From assembly GCF_030373225.1 (NCBI RefSeq), contig NZ_JAUCZG010000024.1, positions 1 to 64,000 of the forward strand: a stretch of DNA of 64,000 bases. The letters are read 5' to 3'. The DNA comes from Hydrogenophaga sp. (lineage in GTDB: Bacteria; Pseudomonadota; Gammaproteobacteria; Burkholderiales; Burkholderiaceae_C). This document shows positions 57,016-64,000 of the stretch, piece by piece. The notes beneath the pieces are model-generated. The model did no database searches. It saw only the letters and a program-made list of their open reading frames with translations, and had not been told where the DNA came from. Positions within the stretch are counted from its first letter, which is position 1. Each line of letters begins with the position of its first letter. The translations under genes were made by a program, and so were the position numbers.

Positions 57016-58404
57016 TCAGGCGCCGCAGGCGATCACGCGCTGGATCTTGCCGCTGCGACCGCAGATCGCCGGCGTGTCGCTGCTGCAGCGGATGTGCACC
57101 CCGCGCGCGCCCTGCTGGTGCAGGAAAGCCTGCAACTGCGCGCTGGCCGCCGCCAGGGCGGGCTGCGCCGCCTCACCTTGCAGCCCGGTGTTGAGCAACA
57201 ACTCGGTGGCGGTGCGCTGCACCAGCTGAAAGTCGAACAGGCCGGCCTCTTCGAGCACGGTGCTCACCGCCAGGGGCACCACCTTCACCACGCCCTTTCC
57301 CCGACCCCGGGTCAACACCAGCGTGTCGTCGTCCCGCCCCCACACCTCGATGGCGGGCAGGTGCGAGCCACAGGCGCACGGCGTGGGCAGCAGTGTCACC
57401 CGGTCGCCGAGGTCGTAGCGGATCAAGGGCTGCACATGGTTCGCCAGGTTGGTCAGCAGGGTCGTGGTGCCGGGATGCCCGAGCGGCACCGCCCTGCCCC
57501 GTGCGTCGACCGGCTCCAGGATCGCCCAGTCGCTGTTGAGGTGCAGCGTGCCGTGACGGCATTCAAACGCCAGCGACAGGAACTCGGAGGCGCCATAACT
57601 CTGGCTTACCGGGCAGCCGAACGTGCGTCCCACAAACGCCCTCGCGGTGGCTGACAGGGATTCACCGCCGGTCCAGACTTCACGCAAACGCAGGTGCAGA
57701 CGACCGGCACGCTGCGCTTCGGCCAGCAGCACCGCCGCGCTCGGGTAGGTCGCGAGCGAGGTCGGCTGGAATTCGTCGAGTTCACCGCACAGGGCGTCCA
57801 TCGGCTGCAGAAACGACAGGCCGCGCAAGCGGTGTGACAGGCCAGGCTGCAACTGGCGCAAGCGTTCGACCGACACGGTGCTGGCGAAGTGGCCGCCGGT
57901 GGCACCCACGAACGCCAGACGCTCGCCCAGGCCCCAGGGATCGAGCCAGGACTGCAGCGGTCGCAGCACCGGGCGGCGAAAGGCTTCGAGGGCGTCGTAC
58001 ACCCCCATGGCCGATGCGTCCTGAATGAAGACGGCCGGCTCACCGGTGCTGCCCGAGCTTTCCCACACCGTGTAGCGCCCCAGAAAGGCCCGGGCGATGT
58101 TGGCCGGCTGTGCGATGAAGCGGCGAAGCTCGTCCAGCTGCAGCGCCGGGTCCGTCACCCAGCTGGCGAAATCGTGCATCAGTTCGGCCTTGTGCGAGAC
58201 CGGCAGTTCGTTCAGGCGCACGCGTTCCAGGTCAAACCCCTTGAACACGCGCCGGTGGTGGGCCGAACCCTGCTCGGCGGCGCGAAGCAGCTCGCGCAGC
58301 CGACGCTCCTGCTGCGCCTGCAGGAAGGCAGGCGACGCACCGGCCGACATCGACACAGCGACCGCGGCGACGCCGCTTCGCCAGGGGTCAAACGTCGTCT
58401 GCAT
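57016..58404 (-). CDS. PaaK/F390-synthetase-like AMP-binding ligase
   Basis: A 462-residue member of the phenylacetate-CoA ligase/coenzyme F390 synthetase-like group. The nucleotide motif is TVWESSGSTGEPAVFIQDASA near residue 118, SQSYGASEFLSLAFEC is near 275, and YDLGDRVTLLP and IEVWGRDDDTLVL are near 350-370. Such enzymes adenylate a carboxyl group; the substrate is not known and no thioesterification partner is adjacent. It is first in the five-gene operon and directly behind the FNR-type promoter. Its stop lies 44 bases from the antiporter start. An unusual partner for transporters. Confidence 0.85.
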   Translation of the reverse strand: MQTTFDPWRSGVAAVAVSMSAGASPAFLQAQQERRLRELLRAAEQGSAHHRRVFKGFDLERVRLNELPVSHKAELMHDFASWVTDPALQLDELRRFIAQPANIARAFLGRYTVWESSGSTGEPAVFIQDASAMGVYDALEAFRRPVLRPLQSWLDPWGLGERLAFVGATGGHFASTVSVERLRQLQPGLSHRLRGLSFLQPMDALCGELDEFQPTSLATYPSAAVLLAEAQRAGRLHLRLREVWTGGESLSATARAFVGRTFGCPVSQSYGASEFLSLAFECRHGTLHLNSDWAILEPVDARGRAVPLGHPGTTTLLTNLANHVQPLIRYDLGDRVTLLPTPCACGSHLPAIEVWGRDDDTLVLTRGRGKGVVKVVPLAVSTVLEEAGLFDFQLVQRTATELLLNTGLQGEAAQPALAAASAQLQAFLHQQGARGVHIRCSSDTPAICGRSGKIQRVIACGA

Positions 58405-58455
58405 CGCGGCACGGGCTCGTGGGGTGGGGGTTCATGGCGTCTCCTTGTCATGCCA

Positions 58456-58497
58456 AGGCTAAGGCCCGGGGGGCGCGTGGGGCTTGACCTGAGTCAA
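58456..58497 (-). promoter_or_regulatory. FNR/ANR-type box and -10 upstream of the antiporter/Usp operon
   Basis: TTGACCTGAGTCAA (58484-58497), with arms extending to GGCTTGAC and GTCAAGCC, matches TTGAY-N4-RTCAA. On the minus strand a -10-like TAGCCT at 58461-58456 follows after 22 bases, placing the box centre about 41.5 bases before the expected start, as at 1285-1325. The rest of the 296-base gap towards 58701 holds a possible TACAAT -10 at 58639 for the plus-strand binding-protein gene and no gene. Confidence 0.65.
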
Positions 58498-58700
58498 GCC
58501 GGCGGGGAGACTGGCGGGCTTCTTGCTTGGAAGGCCAGGGTTCCGGCGCTGCATTCATCCGTTCGAGCAGGACCGCTGTGCCCCGATATGCGGGGAAACA
58601 CCAGCAGCCCTTGCGACAAGCCCGTCGAAGCCGCCACCTACAATCCACCTGCTGTATCAACCTTCCTGGCGCCCACAGAGGCTGCCCCTGAAAGACAACC

Positions 58701-59549
58701 ATGAAACACGTTCTTCTCTCCCTGAGCATGATCGCCGCTGCTGCCCTGGTGGGCTGTGGCAAGACCGAAGCACCGGCGCCCGAAGCCGCCCCGGCGCCGG
58801 CGCCAGTGGCTGCCCCGGCAGCCGCGCCCGCACCGGCCGAACTGCCTGAACTCAAGGTGGCCATCGATCCCACCTACGAGCCCTTCACCTTCAAGACCTC
58901 CGACGGCAAGCCGACCGGCTTCGACGTGGACATCGCAGAAGCCCTGTGCAACGAGATCAAGCGCAAGTGCGTGTACGTCGAGCAGGTCTGGGACAGCATG
59001 ATCCCCGGTCTGCAGGCCCAGAAGTACGACGTGATCATCAGCTCCATGTCGATCACCGACGACCGCAAGAAGGTCGTCGACTTCACCGACAAGTACTACA
59101 ACACCCCCAGCCGCATCGTCGTGAAAGCCGACACGGCCTTCACCGACCTGGCCTCGCTCAAGGGCAAGAAGATCGGCGTGCTCAAGGGCAGCACGCAAGA
59201 AAAGTACGCCATGGGCGAACTCAAGACCGTCGGCGTGAACGTGGTGCCCTACGAAGCGCAGGACCAGGTCTACCTGGACATCAAGTCCGGCCGCCTGGAC
59301 GGCACCGTTGCCGACACGGTCGAAGTCACGGGTGGTTTCCTGAGCAAGCCCGAAGGCGCCGGCTACGGCTTCGTCGGCCCGTCGCTGGCCGATGTGAAGT
59401 ACTTCGGTTACGGCGTCGGCGTGGCGATGCGCCAGGGCGAAACCGCGCTCAAGGACGAGCTCAATGCCGCCATCAAGGCCATCCGCGCCAACGGTGTTTA
59501 CGAAACGGTGAGCAAGAAGTACTTCGACTTCGACGTGTACGGCGAATAA
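58701..59549 (+). CDS. Amino acid ABC transporter substrate-binding lipoprotein
   Basis: A 282-residue lipoprotein of the polar amino acid (LAO/HisJ/ArgT) type. A lipobox, LVGC at about residues 16-19, is followed by a low-complexity Ala/Pro tether of 30 residues. The binding domain starts LPELKVAIDPTYEPFTFKTSDGKPTGFDVDIAEALC and includes DVIISSMSITDDRKKVVDFTDKYYN and IGVLKGSTQEKY. It captures a polar or basic amino acid and hands it to the two permeases encoded next. The charged residues suggest arginine/lysine-like ligands, which is inference. Confidence 0.92.
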   Translation: MKHVLLSLSMIAAAALVGCGKTEAPAPEAAPAPAPVAAPAAAPAPAELPELKVAIDPTYEPFTFKTSDGKPTGFDVDIAEALCNEIKRKCVYVEQVWDSMIPGLQAQKYDVIISSMSITDDRKKVVDFTDKYYNTPSRIVVKADTAFTDLASLKGKKIGVLKGSTQEKYAMGELKTVGVNVVPYEAQDQVYLDIKSGRLDGTVADTVEVTGGFLSKPEGAGYGFVGPSLADVKYFGYGVGVAMRQGETALKDELNAAIKAIRANGVYETVSKKYFDFDVYGE

Positions 59550-59561
59550 GCCGGCTCGGTT

Positions 59562-60248
59562 TTGTCCGGCTACTTCGTCTCGATCCTGCAAGGCGCCCTC
59601 CTCACGGTGGGTGTCTCACTGGCTGCCCTCGTGGTGGCCATTTTGTTGGGGCTGGGCGGAGCAGCGGCCAAGTTGTCGGGCCGCCCGGTCCTGGTCAGCC
59701 TGGCCACGGTCTACACCACGCTGGTGCGCGGCGTCCCCGAGCTGGTGCTCATGCTGCTCATCTTCTACGGTGGCACGATCGGCCTGAACCACCTGCTGGC
59801 CAGCATGGGCAGCAAGGCCGTGGTGGACATCAACCCGTTTCTCGCTGGGGTGCTCACCATCGGTTTCATCTACGGCGCCTACATGACCGAAACCTTCCGG
59901 GGTGCGATCCTGTCGATTCCCAAAGGTCAGATGGAGGCGGCCTGGGCTTTCGGCATGGGCCCGGCGCGCACCTTCATGCGCATCACCGCTCCGCAGATGG
60001 TCCGTTACGCCCTGCCCGGCTTCACCAACAACTGGCTGGTGCTGATCAAGGCCACGGCCCTGATCAGCCTGATCGGCCTGCAGGAAATGACCTACCTGGC
60101 CAAGCAGGCCAGCGCTGCCACGCGCGAGCCGTTCACCTTCTTCCTGTTCGCCGCAGTGCTGTTCCTGATCTACACCTCGGTGTCGCTGTGGGCGTTGCGC
60201 TGGCTCGACCGCCGCTTCAGCCTGGGCGTCAAGCGCGCCCGTGCCTGA
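59562..60248 (+). CDS. Amino acid ABC transporter permease (HisQ-like)
   Basis: A 228-residue permease with five helices and the EAA-type coupling loop GQMEAAWAFGMGPARTFMRITAPQMVRYALPGF near residue 125; VYTTLVRGVPELVLMLLIFYGG is typical of HisQ. I use TTG 59562 as start because the protein then begins SGYFVSILQGALLTVG as in relatives; no strong ribosome site is seen. The next permease gene begins 12 bases downstream and together they form the channel. Confidence 0.9.
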   Translation: MSGYFVSILQGALLTVGVSLAALVVAILLGLGGAAAKLSGRPVLVSLATVYTTLVRGVPELVLMLLIFYGGTIGLNHLLASMGSKAVVDINPFLAGVLTIGFIYGAYMTETFRGAILSIPKGQMEAAWAFGMGPARTFMRITAPQMVRYALPGFTNNWLVLIKATALISLIGLQEMTYLAKQASAATREPFTFFLFAAVLFLIYTSVSLWALRWLDRRFSLGVKRARA

Positions 60249-60260
60249 GGAACACCCTCC

Positions 60261-60974
60261 ATGAAGTGGGACGTCATCTTCGAACCGAGCTCGCTGGCCC
60301 TGTACGGCGAGGGCGTGATCACCACGCTCACGTTGCTGCTGTCCTCGCTGGGTGTCGGCGCCGTGCTCGCCGTGCTGTTCGCGCTGGCGCTCACCAGCTC
60401 GGTGGCACCGCTGCGCTGGGTGGTCGGGGTCTACACCTATGTGATCCGGGGCACGCCCCTGCTGATCCAGCTCTACCTGATCTATTACGGCATTGCGCAG
60501 CTTGAATGGGTGCAGGCGCGCTGGGACGACGTCTGGCCCTGGACCCATTTCAAGGAGCCCTTCTTCTGTGCCTTGCTGGCCTTCAGCCTGAACACCGCCG
60601 GCTACACCGCTGAAATGCTGGCCGGCGCGATGCGCGAGACCGCGGCCGGCGAGATCGAGGCCGCGCAGGCCATGGGCATGAGCCGCGGCATGGCGCTGCG
60701 GCGCATCGTTCTGCCCAGCGCCATGCGCCGCACGCTCCCGGCCTACAGCAACGAAGTCGTGATGATGCTGCACAGCACCAGCCTGGCCAGCACCGTGCCG
60801 GCCATGCTCGACATCACCGCCGCCGCCAGCCGCATCTACTCCGACTTCTACCTGCCGTTCGAGGCCTACCTGTTCGCCGCGGCCATCTACCTCACCATCA
60901 CCTTCAGCCTGGTCGGCCTGTTCAAGCTGGCCGAGCGGCGCTTCCTGGCGCACCTCGCCCCGCGCGCGCACTGA
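60261..60974 (+). CDS. Amino acid ABC transporter permease (HisM-like)
   Basis: A 237-residue partner permease. It has VYTYVIRGTPLLIQLYLIYYGIAQLEWVQ near residue 55 and the coupling loop AGEIEAAQAMGMSRGMALRRIVLPSAMRRTLPAYSNEVVMML near 130, defining the HisM family. Five helices are visible. It is 12 bases behind hisQ-like and 32 bases before the deacylase gene, so it belongs to one transcript with them. Confidence 0.91.
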   Translation: MKWDVIFEPSSLALYGEGVITTLTLLLSSLGVGAVLAVLFALALTSSVAPLRWVVGVYTYVIRGTPLLIQLYLIYYGIAQLEWVQARWDDVWPWTHFKEPFFCALLAFSLNTAGYTAEMLAGAMRETAAGEIEAAQAMGMSRGMALRRIVLPSAMRRTLPAYSNEVVMMLHSTSLASTVPAMLDITAAASRIYSDFYLPFEAYLFAAAIYLTITFSLVGLFKLAERRFLAHLAPRAH

Positions 60975-61006
60975 GCGCCACCACCGCAGGCCACGCCCCG
61001 CCTTCC

Positions 61007-62149
61007 ATGCAACGCACCGAACACGCCTTGTTGAGCCAGAGCCTGGGCAGCCAGAAGACCCTGGTGAGTTTTCGTGCGGGTTTGGCCCAGGCCCGCCCCA
61101 AGGTGTACATCCAGGCCAGCCTGCACGCCGAGGAACTGCCCGGCATGCTGGTGGCACACCACCTCAGAACCCTGCTGGAGGTGGCCGAGCGCGATGGCCG
61201 CATGCAGGGTCAGGTGGTGCTGGTGCCGGCGGCCAACCCGATCGGCCTGGCGCAGCGGCTCGACCACAAGCCGATGGGCCGCTTCGAACTCGACACGGCG
61301 CAGAACTTCAACCGCCACTACCCCGACATGGCCGCTGCCGTGCTGCCGCAGGCCCTGACCCGGCTCGGCCAGAACGCGCAGGACAACGTGAACACCGTGC
61401 GCGCGCTGGTCCACCGTTTCCTCACCGACTGGCAGCCCGCCACCGAGCTCGACAGCCTGCGCCGCGAACTGCTGCTTCTGTCCCACGACGCCGACACCGT
61501 GCTCGACCTGCACTGCGACTGGGAAGCCGTGATGCACCTCTACAGCGAGGAAGTGTGCTGGCCTCCGCTGGAGCCGCTGGCCCGTCTGCTCGGCTGCCAG
61601 GCCGTGCTGCTGGCCCGCGAGTCGGGCGGCGGCCCTTTTGACGAGCGCCTCTCGGGCCTGTGGTGGCAGCTCTCCGATGCCTTGAAGGCGGCCGGTGTGG
61701 ACGTGCCCCTGCCCCAGGCCTGTGCCAGCGCCACGGTGGAGCTGCGCGGAGAACACGACGTGGCGCACCCGCACGCATCCGCCGACGCACAGGCCATCGT
61801 GGCCTTCCTCGAACACACCGGCGTGCTCGCCGCAGACCGGCCGCGGCCGCCCATTCCGCCGCTGTTGCACGCGGCCACGCCGCTGGCCGGCTCCCAGACG
61901 CTGCGCTCGCCGGTGCCCGGCGTGCTGGTGTTTCGTGTCGCCGTGGGCGCGCAGCTGCGCGTGGGCGACCTCGTGGCCGAGGTCATCGACCCCACCGCCG
62001 CCGGGCAGTCCCGTGTGCACCCGGTGTGCGCCGGGGTGGACGGCGTGCTGTACGCCGCGGTGAGCTCCCGCTACGTTGTTGCAGGCGGCGAAGTGGGCAA
62101 GATCGCCGGCGCCACGCCTTTTCGCTCGGGCGACCTGCTCGGCGCCTGA
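61007..62149 (+). CDS. Succinylglutamate desuccinylase/aspartoacylase-type deacylase (M14 family)
   Basis: A 380-residue zinc hydrolase-like protein. The metal site is seen in VYIQASLHAEELPGMLVAHHL (His-Glu pair near residue 42) and in TVLDLHCDWEAVMHL (His near 163), with FELDTAQNFNRHYPD between. The catalytic Glu is probably the one in ATVELRGEHDVAHPHA. The last 90 residues form a beta-rich biotinyl-lipoyl-like lobe (SPVPGVLVFRVAVGAQLRVGDLVAEVIDP). It probably removes an acyl group from an N-acyl amino acid. It is embedded between the permease and ATPase genes of an amino-acid importer. Confidence 0.87.
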   Translation: MQRTEHALLSQSLGSQKTLVSFRAGLAQARPKVYIQASLHAEELPGMLVAHHLRTLLEVAERDGRMQGQVVLVPAANPIGLAQRLDHKPMGRFELDTAQNFNRHYPDMAAAVLPQALTRLGQNAQDNVNTVRALVHRFLTDWQPATELDSLRRELLLLSHDADTVLDLHCDWEAVMHLYSEEVCWPPLEPLARLLGCQAVLLARESGGGPFDERLSGLWWQLSDALKAAGVDVPLPQACASATVELRGEHDVAHPHASADAQAIVAFLEHTGVLAADRPRPPIPPLLHAATPLAGSQTLRSPVPGVLVFRVAVGAQLRVGDLVAEVIDPTAAGQSRVHPVCAGVDGVLYAAVSSRYVVAGGEVGKIAGATPFRSGDLLGA

Positions 62150-62199
62150 GCCCGCCATGACCGCCCTCTTTCGAAGCCACCTTTCCTACGGGCCCTTCC

Positions 62200-62991
62200 A
62201 TGACCGATGAACGCCAGTCTTCTGCCCGCCCCCTGCTGGAGGTGGACAACATCCACAAGCGGTTCGGCGACAACGAGGTGCTCAGGGGCGTGTCGCTGCA
62301 GGCCCGCGCCGGCGACGTGATCAGCCTGATCGGCAGTTCCGGCTCGGGCAAGAGCACGTTGCTGCGCTGCATCAACCTGCTGGAGAACCCCAACAGCGGG
62401 CGCATCCTGCTGGCTGGCGAAGAGCTGCAGCTCAAGGCCGACAAACACGGCGAGTTGCGCGCGGTCAACGCGGCGCAGCTGCAGCGCCTGCGCACCAAGC
62501 TGGCCATGGTGTTCCAGCACTTCAACCTCTGGGCCCACATGACGGTGATGCAGAACATCATCGAGGCGCCGGTGCATGTGCTGGGCATCCCGAAGGACAA
62601 GGCGGTGGAGACCGCGCGCCGTTACCTCGAACGCGTGGGCTTGAAGGGCGTTGAAGACCGCTACCCGTCGCACATGAGCGGCGGGCAGCAGCAGCGTGTG
62701 GCGATCGCGCGCGCGCTGGCGGTGGAGCCCGACGTGATGTTGTTCGACGAGCCCACCAGCGCGCTCGACCCCGAACTCGTGGGCGAGGTGCTGCGCGTGA
62801 TGAAGCTGCTGGCCGAGGAAGGCCGCACCATGGTGGTGGTCACCCACGAGATGGGTTTTGCGCGCGAGGTCTCATCCCACCTGATCTTCCTGCACAAGGG
62901 CTGCATTGAAGAACAGGGGGTGCCCGCCGAGGTGCTGGCCAGGCCCAGGAGCGAGCGCCTTGCCCAGTTCCTCTCGGGCAACCTCAAGTAG
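62200..62991 (+). CDS. Amino acid ABC transporter ATP-binding protein (HisP/GlnQ-like)
   Basis: A 263-residue ATPase: Walker [20 protein letters not shown] near residue 45, Q-loop [25 protein letters not shown], signature [40 protein letters not shown] containing Walker B, and H-loop [14 protein letters not shown]. It drives import by the permeases encoded upstream. A gap of 50 bases separates it from the deacylase gene, without terminator. It is convergent with the penicillin-acylase gene (gap 9 bases). Confidence 0.93.
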   Translation: MTDERQSSARPLLEVDNIHKRFGDNEVLRGVSLQARAGDVISLIGSSGSGKSTLLRCINLLENPNSGRILLAGEELQLKADKHGELRAVNAAQLQRLRTKLAMVFQHFNLWAHMTVMQNIIEAPVHVLGIPKDKAVETARRYLERVGLKGVEDRYPSHMSGGQQQRVAIARALAVEPDVMLFDEPTSALDPELVGEVLRVMKLLAEEGRTMVVVTHEMGFAREVSSHLIFLHKGCIEEQGVPAEVLARPRSERLAQFLSGNLK

Positions 62992-63000
62992 TCCGGCGCC

Positions 63001-64000
63001 TCAGGGCACCAGCTCCAGCGTCGAGGTCCATTCGCCGGGCCGCATCTTCAGCGGCCGGTACTGAACCGCCGCCCAGGGCTGGCTCATGTCGCGGTAGCGG
63101 CCCGAGAACACGTTGCCGCTCTGACCGGTCTGGTAGATGAACAGCGAGTTGTCCATGTCGGCCAGATCGTAGATGGCGCGCAGGCTGGCCGCATGCCGGT
63201 TGGCATACGGTGCGTCGGCCTTGTCCAGGTGGTACTGCCCCACGTTGACCGTGAACGGGTCGCCGCCCGTGGGCGTGCGCACCTCGAAGAAGGGGGCGAG
63301 CGGCTTCACGTTGCTCAAGGGACGGTGGATGGAGATCGCCGGGTGGGCGTCGGCCCAGCGCCAGGCGGCCACATCGTCGCCATGCGTCTGCCGCAACTGG
63401 TCGAGTGCGCTGTCCAGCGCGCGCGTGCTGGCGGCGGCGCAGCCGGCCGCGCCGCACCAGCTCGCATCGTTGCGCTCCAGGATGCCCTCCACCGCGCTTC
63501 TGAACAGGCGTTTGCCGTACATCGTCTCGAAGCGGGCCTGGCCCAGGCGTTCACCCACCACCTGCCGGGTGAACACATCGACCCAGGCGGTGACGATCAG
63601 CGGTGCAGCCAGTTCGGCCCGCATCTCGCCATCAAAGCCTTGCAGTTGCGCCTGAGCCGCAGCGGCCAGGGGGTGGCTCGACGCCGTCTTCTGCAGGAAC
63701 GGCAGCAGCCGCAGCGTGGCGGCCGACTGCAGGTCGCCGTGCATGGCCTGGAAAGACGCCACCGTGTGCCGCGGCGTGGCCTCCAGCATCGCCTCGATGC
63801 GTTGCTGGCGGTACGGTGGTGCCCAGTCCTGCGTGATGAAGTGGGGGTAGTCGGCCGCATGGATGCGCTGGTTGGCGGTGGCGATCCAGCCGCGTTCGCC
63901 GGTGTCCTGGGGCGTGTCGGCATAGGGCAGCCAGCCGACCCAGTCGTAGCGCGACTCCCAGCCAGGTGCCGGTGCCACGCCGCGGATGTCGTTGTCGGGT
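63001..64000 (-). CDS. Penicillin acylase family protein, C-terminal part (runs off the window)
   Basis: The frame is open to the last base of the window, so this is the 3' end of a longer gene; the visible 333 residues start within NDIRGVAPAPGWESRYDWVGWLPYADTP. That segment and GERGWIATANQRIHAADYPHFITQDWAPPYRQQRIEAML are typical of the beta chain of Ntn penicillin/acyl-homoserine-lactone acylases. The nucleophile Ser and alpha chain lie outside. FHVRTPTGGDPFTVN-like and DMDNSLFIYQTGQSGNVFSGRYRDM near the C-terminus fit too. Such enzymes hydrolyse amide-linked acyl groups, often in the periplasm. Confidence 0.9.
   Translation of the reverse strand, partial: PDNDIRGVAPAPGWESRYDWVGWLPYADTPQDTGERGWIATANQRIHAADYPHFITQDWAPPYRQQRIEAMLEATPRHTVASFQAMHGDLQSAATLRLLPFLQKTASSHPLAAAAQAQLQGFDGEMRAELAAPLIVTAWVDVFTRQVVGERLGQARFETMYGKRLFRSAVEGILERNDASWCGAAGCAAASTRALDSALDQLRQTHGDDVAAWRWADAHPAISIHRPLSNVKPLAPFFEVRTPTGGDPFTVNVGQYHLDKADAPYANRHAASLRAIYDLADMDNSLFIYQTGQSGNVFSGRYRDMSQPWAAVQYRPLKMRPGEWTSTLELVP

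Overview
The window is GC-rich (roughly two thirds G+C by eye), tightly packed DNA with almost no intergenic space. Gene content and order point to a betaproteobacterium of the Burkholderiales, most likely Comamonadaceae (Hydrogenophaga/Acidovorax-like). The signs are yciB-bolA-ppiC, mltG-tmk-holB-pilZ-tatD, an orphan TctAB pair, a LivKHMGF set embedded among beta-oxidation genes, and several dispersed extragenic repeats of a Comamonadaceae type. The genus is inference. I recognise no rRNA, tRNA, CRISPR array or prophage. No stretch longer than about 300 bases lacks a gene.

Layout. 1-6.3 kb: a Pro/Ala-rich membrane-anchored protein, a hemerythrin gene behind an FNR-type promoter, an esterase, a DUF1624 membrane protein, then (minus strand) yciB-bolA-ppiC and a divergent TerB/DUF697 protein. 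6.4-10.2 kb (minus): a coupled selO-msrB-cysK-LLM oxidoreductase operon. 10.3-29.6 kb (plus): a large acyl-CoA catabolic island with an acyl-CoA ligase, a LIV/HAAT ABC transporter, a FadB-type multifunctional enzyme, a thiolase, two acyl-CoA dehydrogenases, two SDRs, a PaaI thioesterase, an MDR reductase, a GST and a GNAT. Repeat elements punctuate this island. 29.6-32.6 kb: a KefB-type antiporter gene split by an intact 1172-bp IS5-type insertion sequence with a 4-bp target duplication. 32.7-43.1 kb: tex, two tandem HDOD genes, a patatin-like protein, trhO, Fe-dependent alcohol dehydrogenase, an HSL-type esterase, a YbgC-GNAT fusion and a TANGO2/NRDE protein. 43.1-49 kb: ygfZ divergent from mltG-tmk-holB-pilZ-tatD plus an ankyrin protein. 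49-51.2 kb: tctBA. 51.5-58.4 kb (minus): a five-gene unit (PaaK-like ligase, CPA2 antiporter, universal stress protein, SLC13 permease, Na/Pi cotransporter) behind a second FNR-type promoter. 58.7-63 kb: a polar amino-acid ABC transporter with an embedded M14-type deacylase. The window ends inside a penicillin-acylase gene.

How things fit together. The 10-29 kb island would import and activate a carboxylate or acyl substrate and degrade it to acetyl-CoA. A palindrome overlapping the fadB promoter suggests control by a TetR-family regulator encoded outside the window. The two FNR-type promoters (hemerythrin; antiporter/Usp operon) have nearly identical spacing and suggest a small oxygen-responsive regulon.

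The most unusual observations are these. Two different dispersed repeats are translated in frame inside housekeeping or catabolic enzymes (an acyl-CoA dehydrogenase and Tex). A REP-like element is parked directly behind stop codons. The LivF ATPase has Arg in place of the Walker A lysine. All functional calls come from reading motifs by eye; no database search was run.
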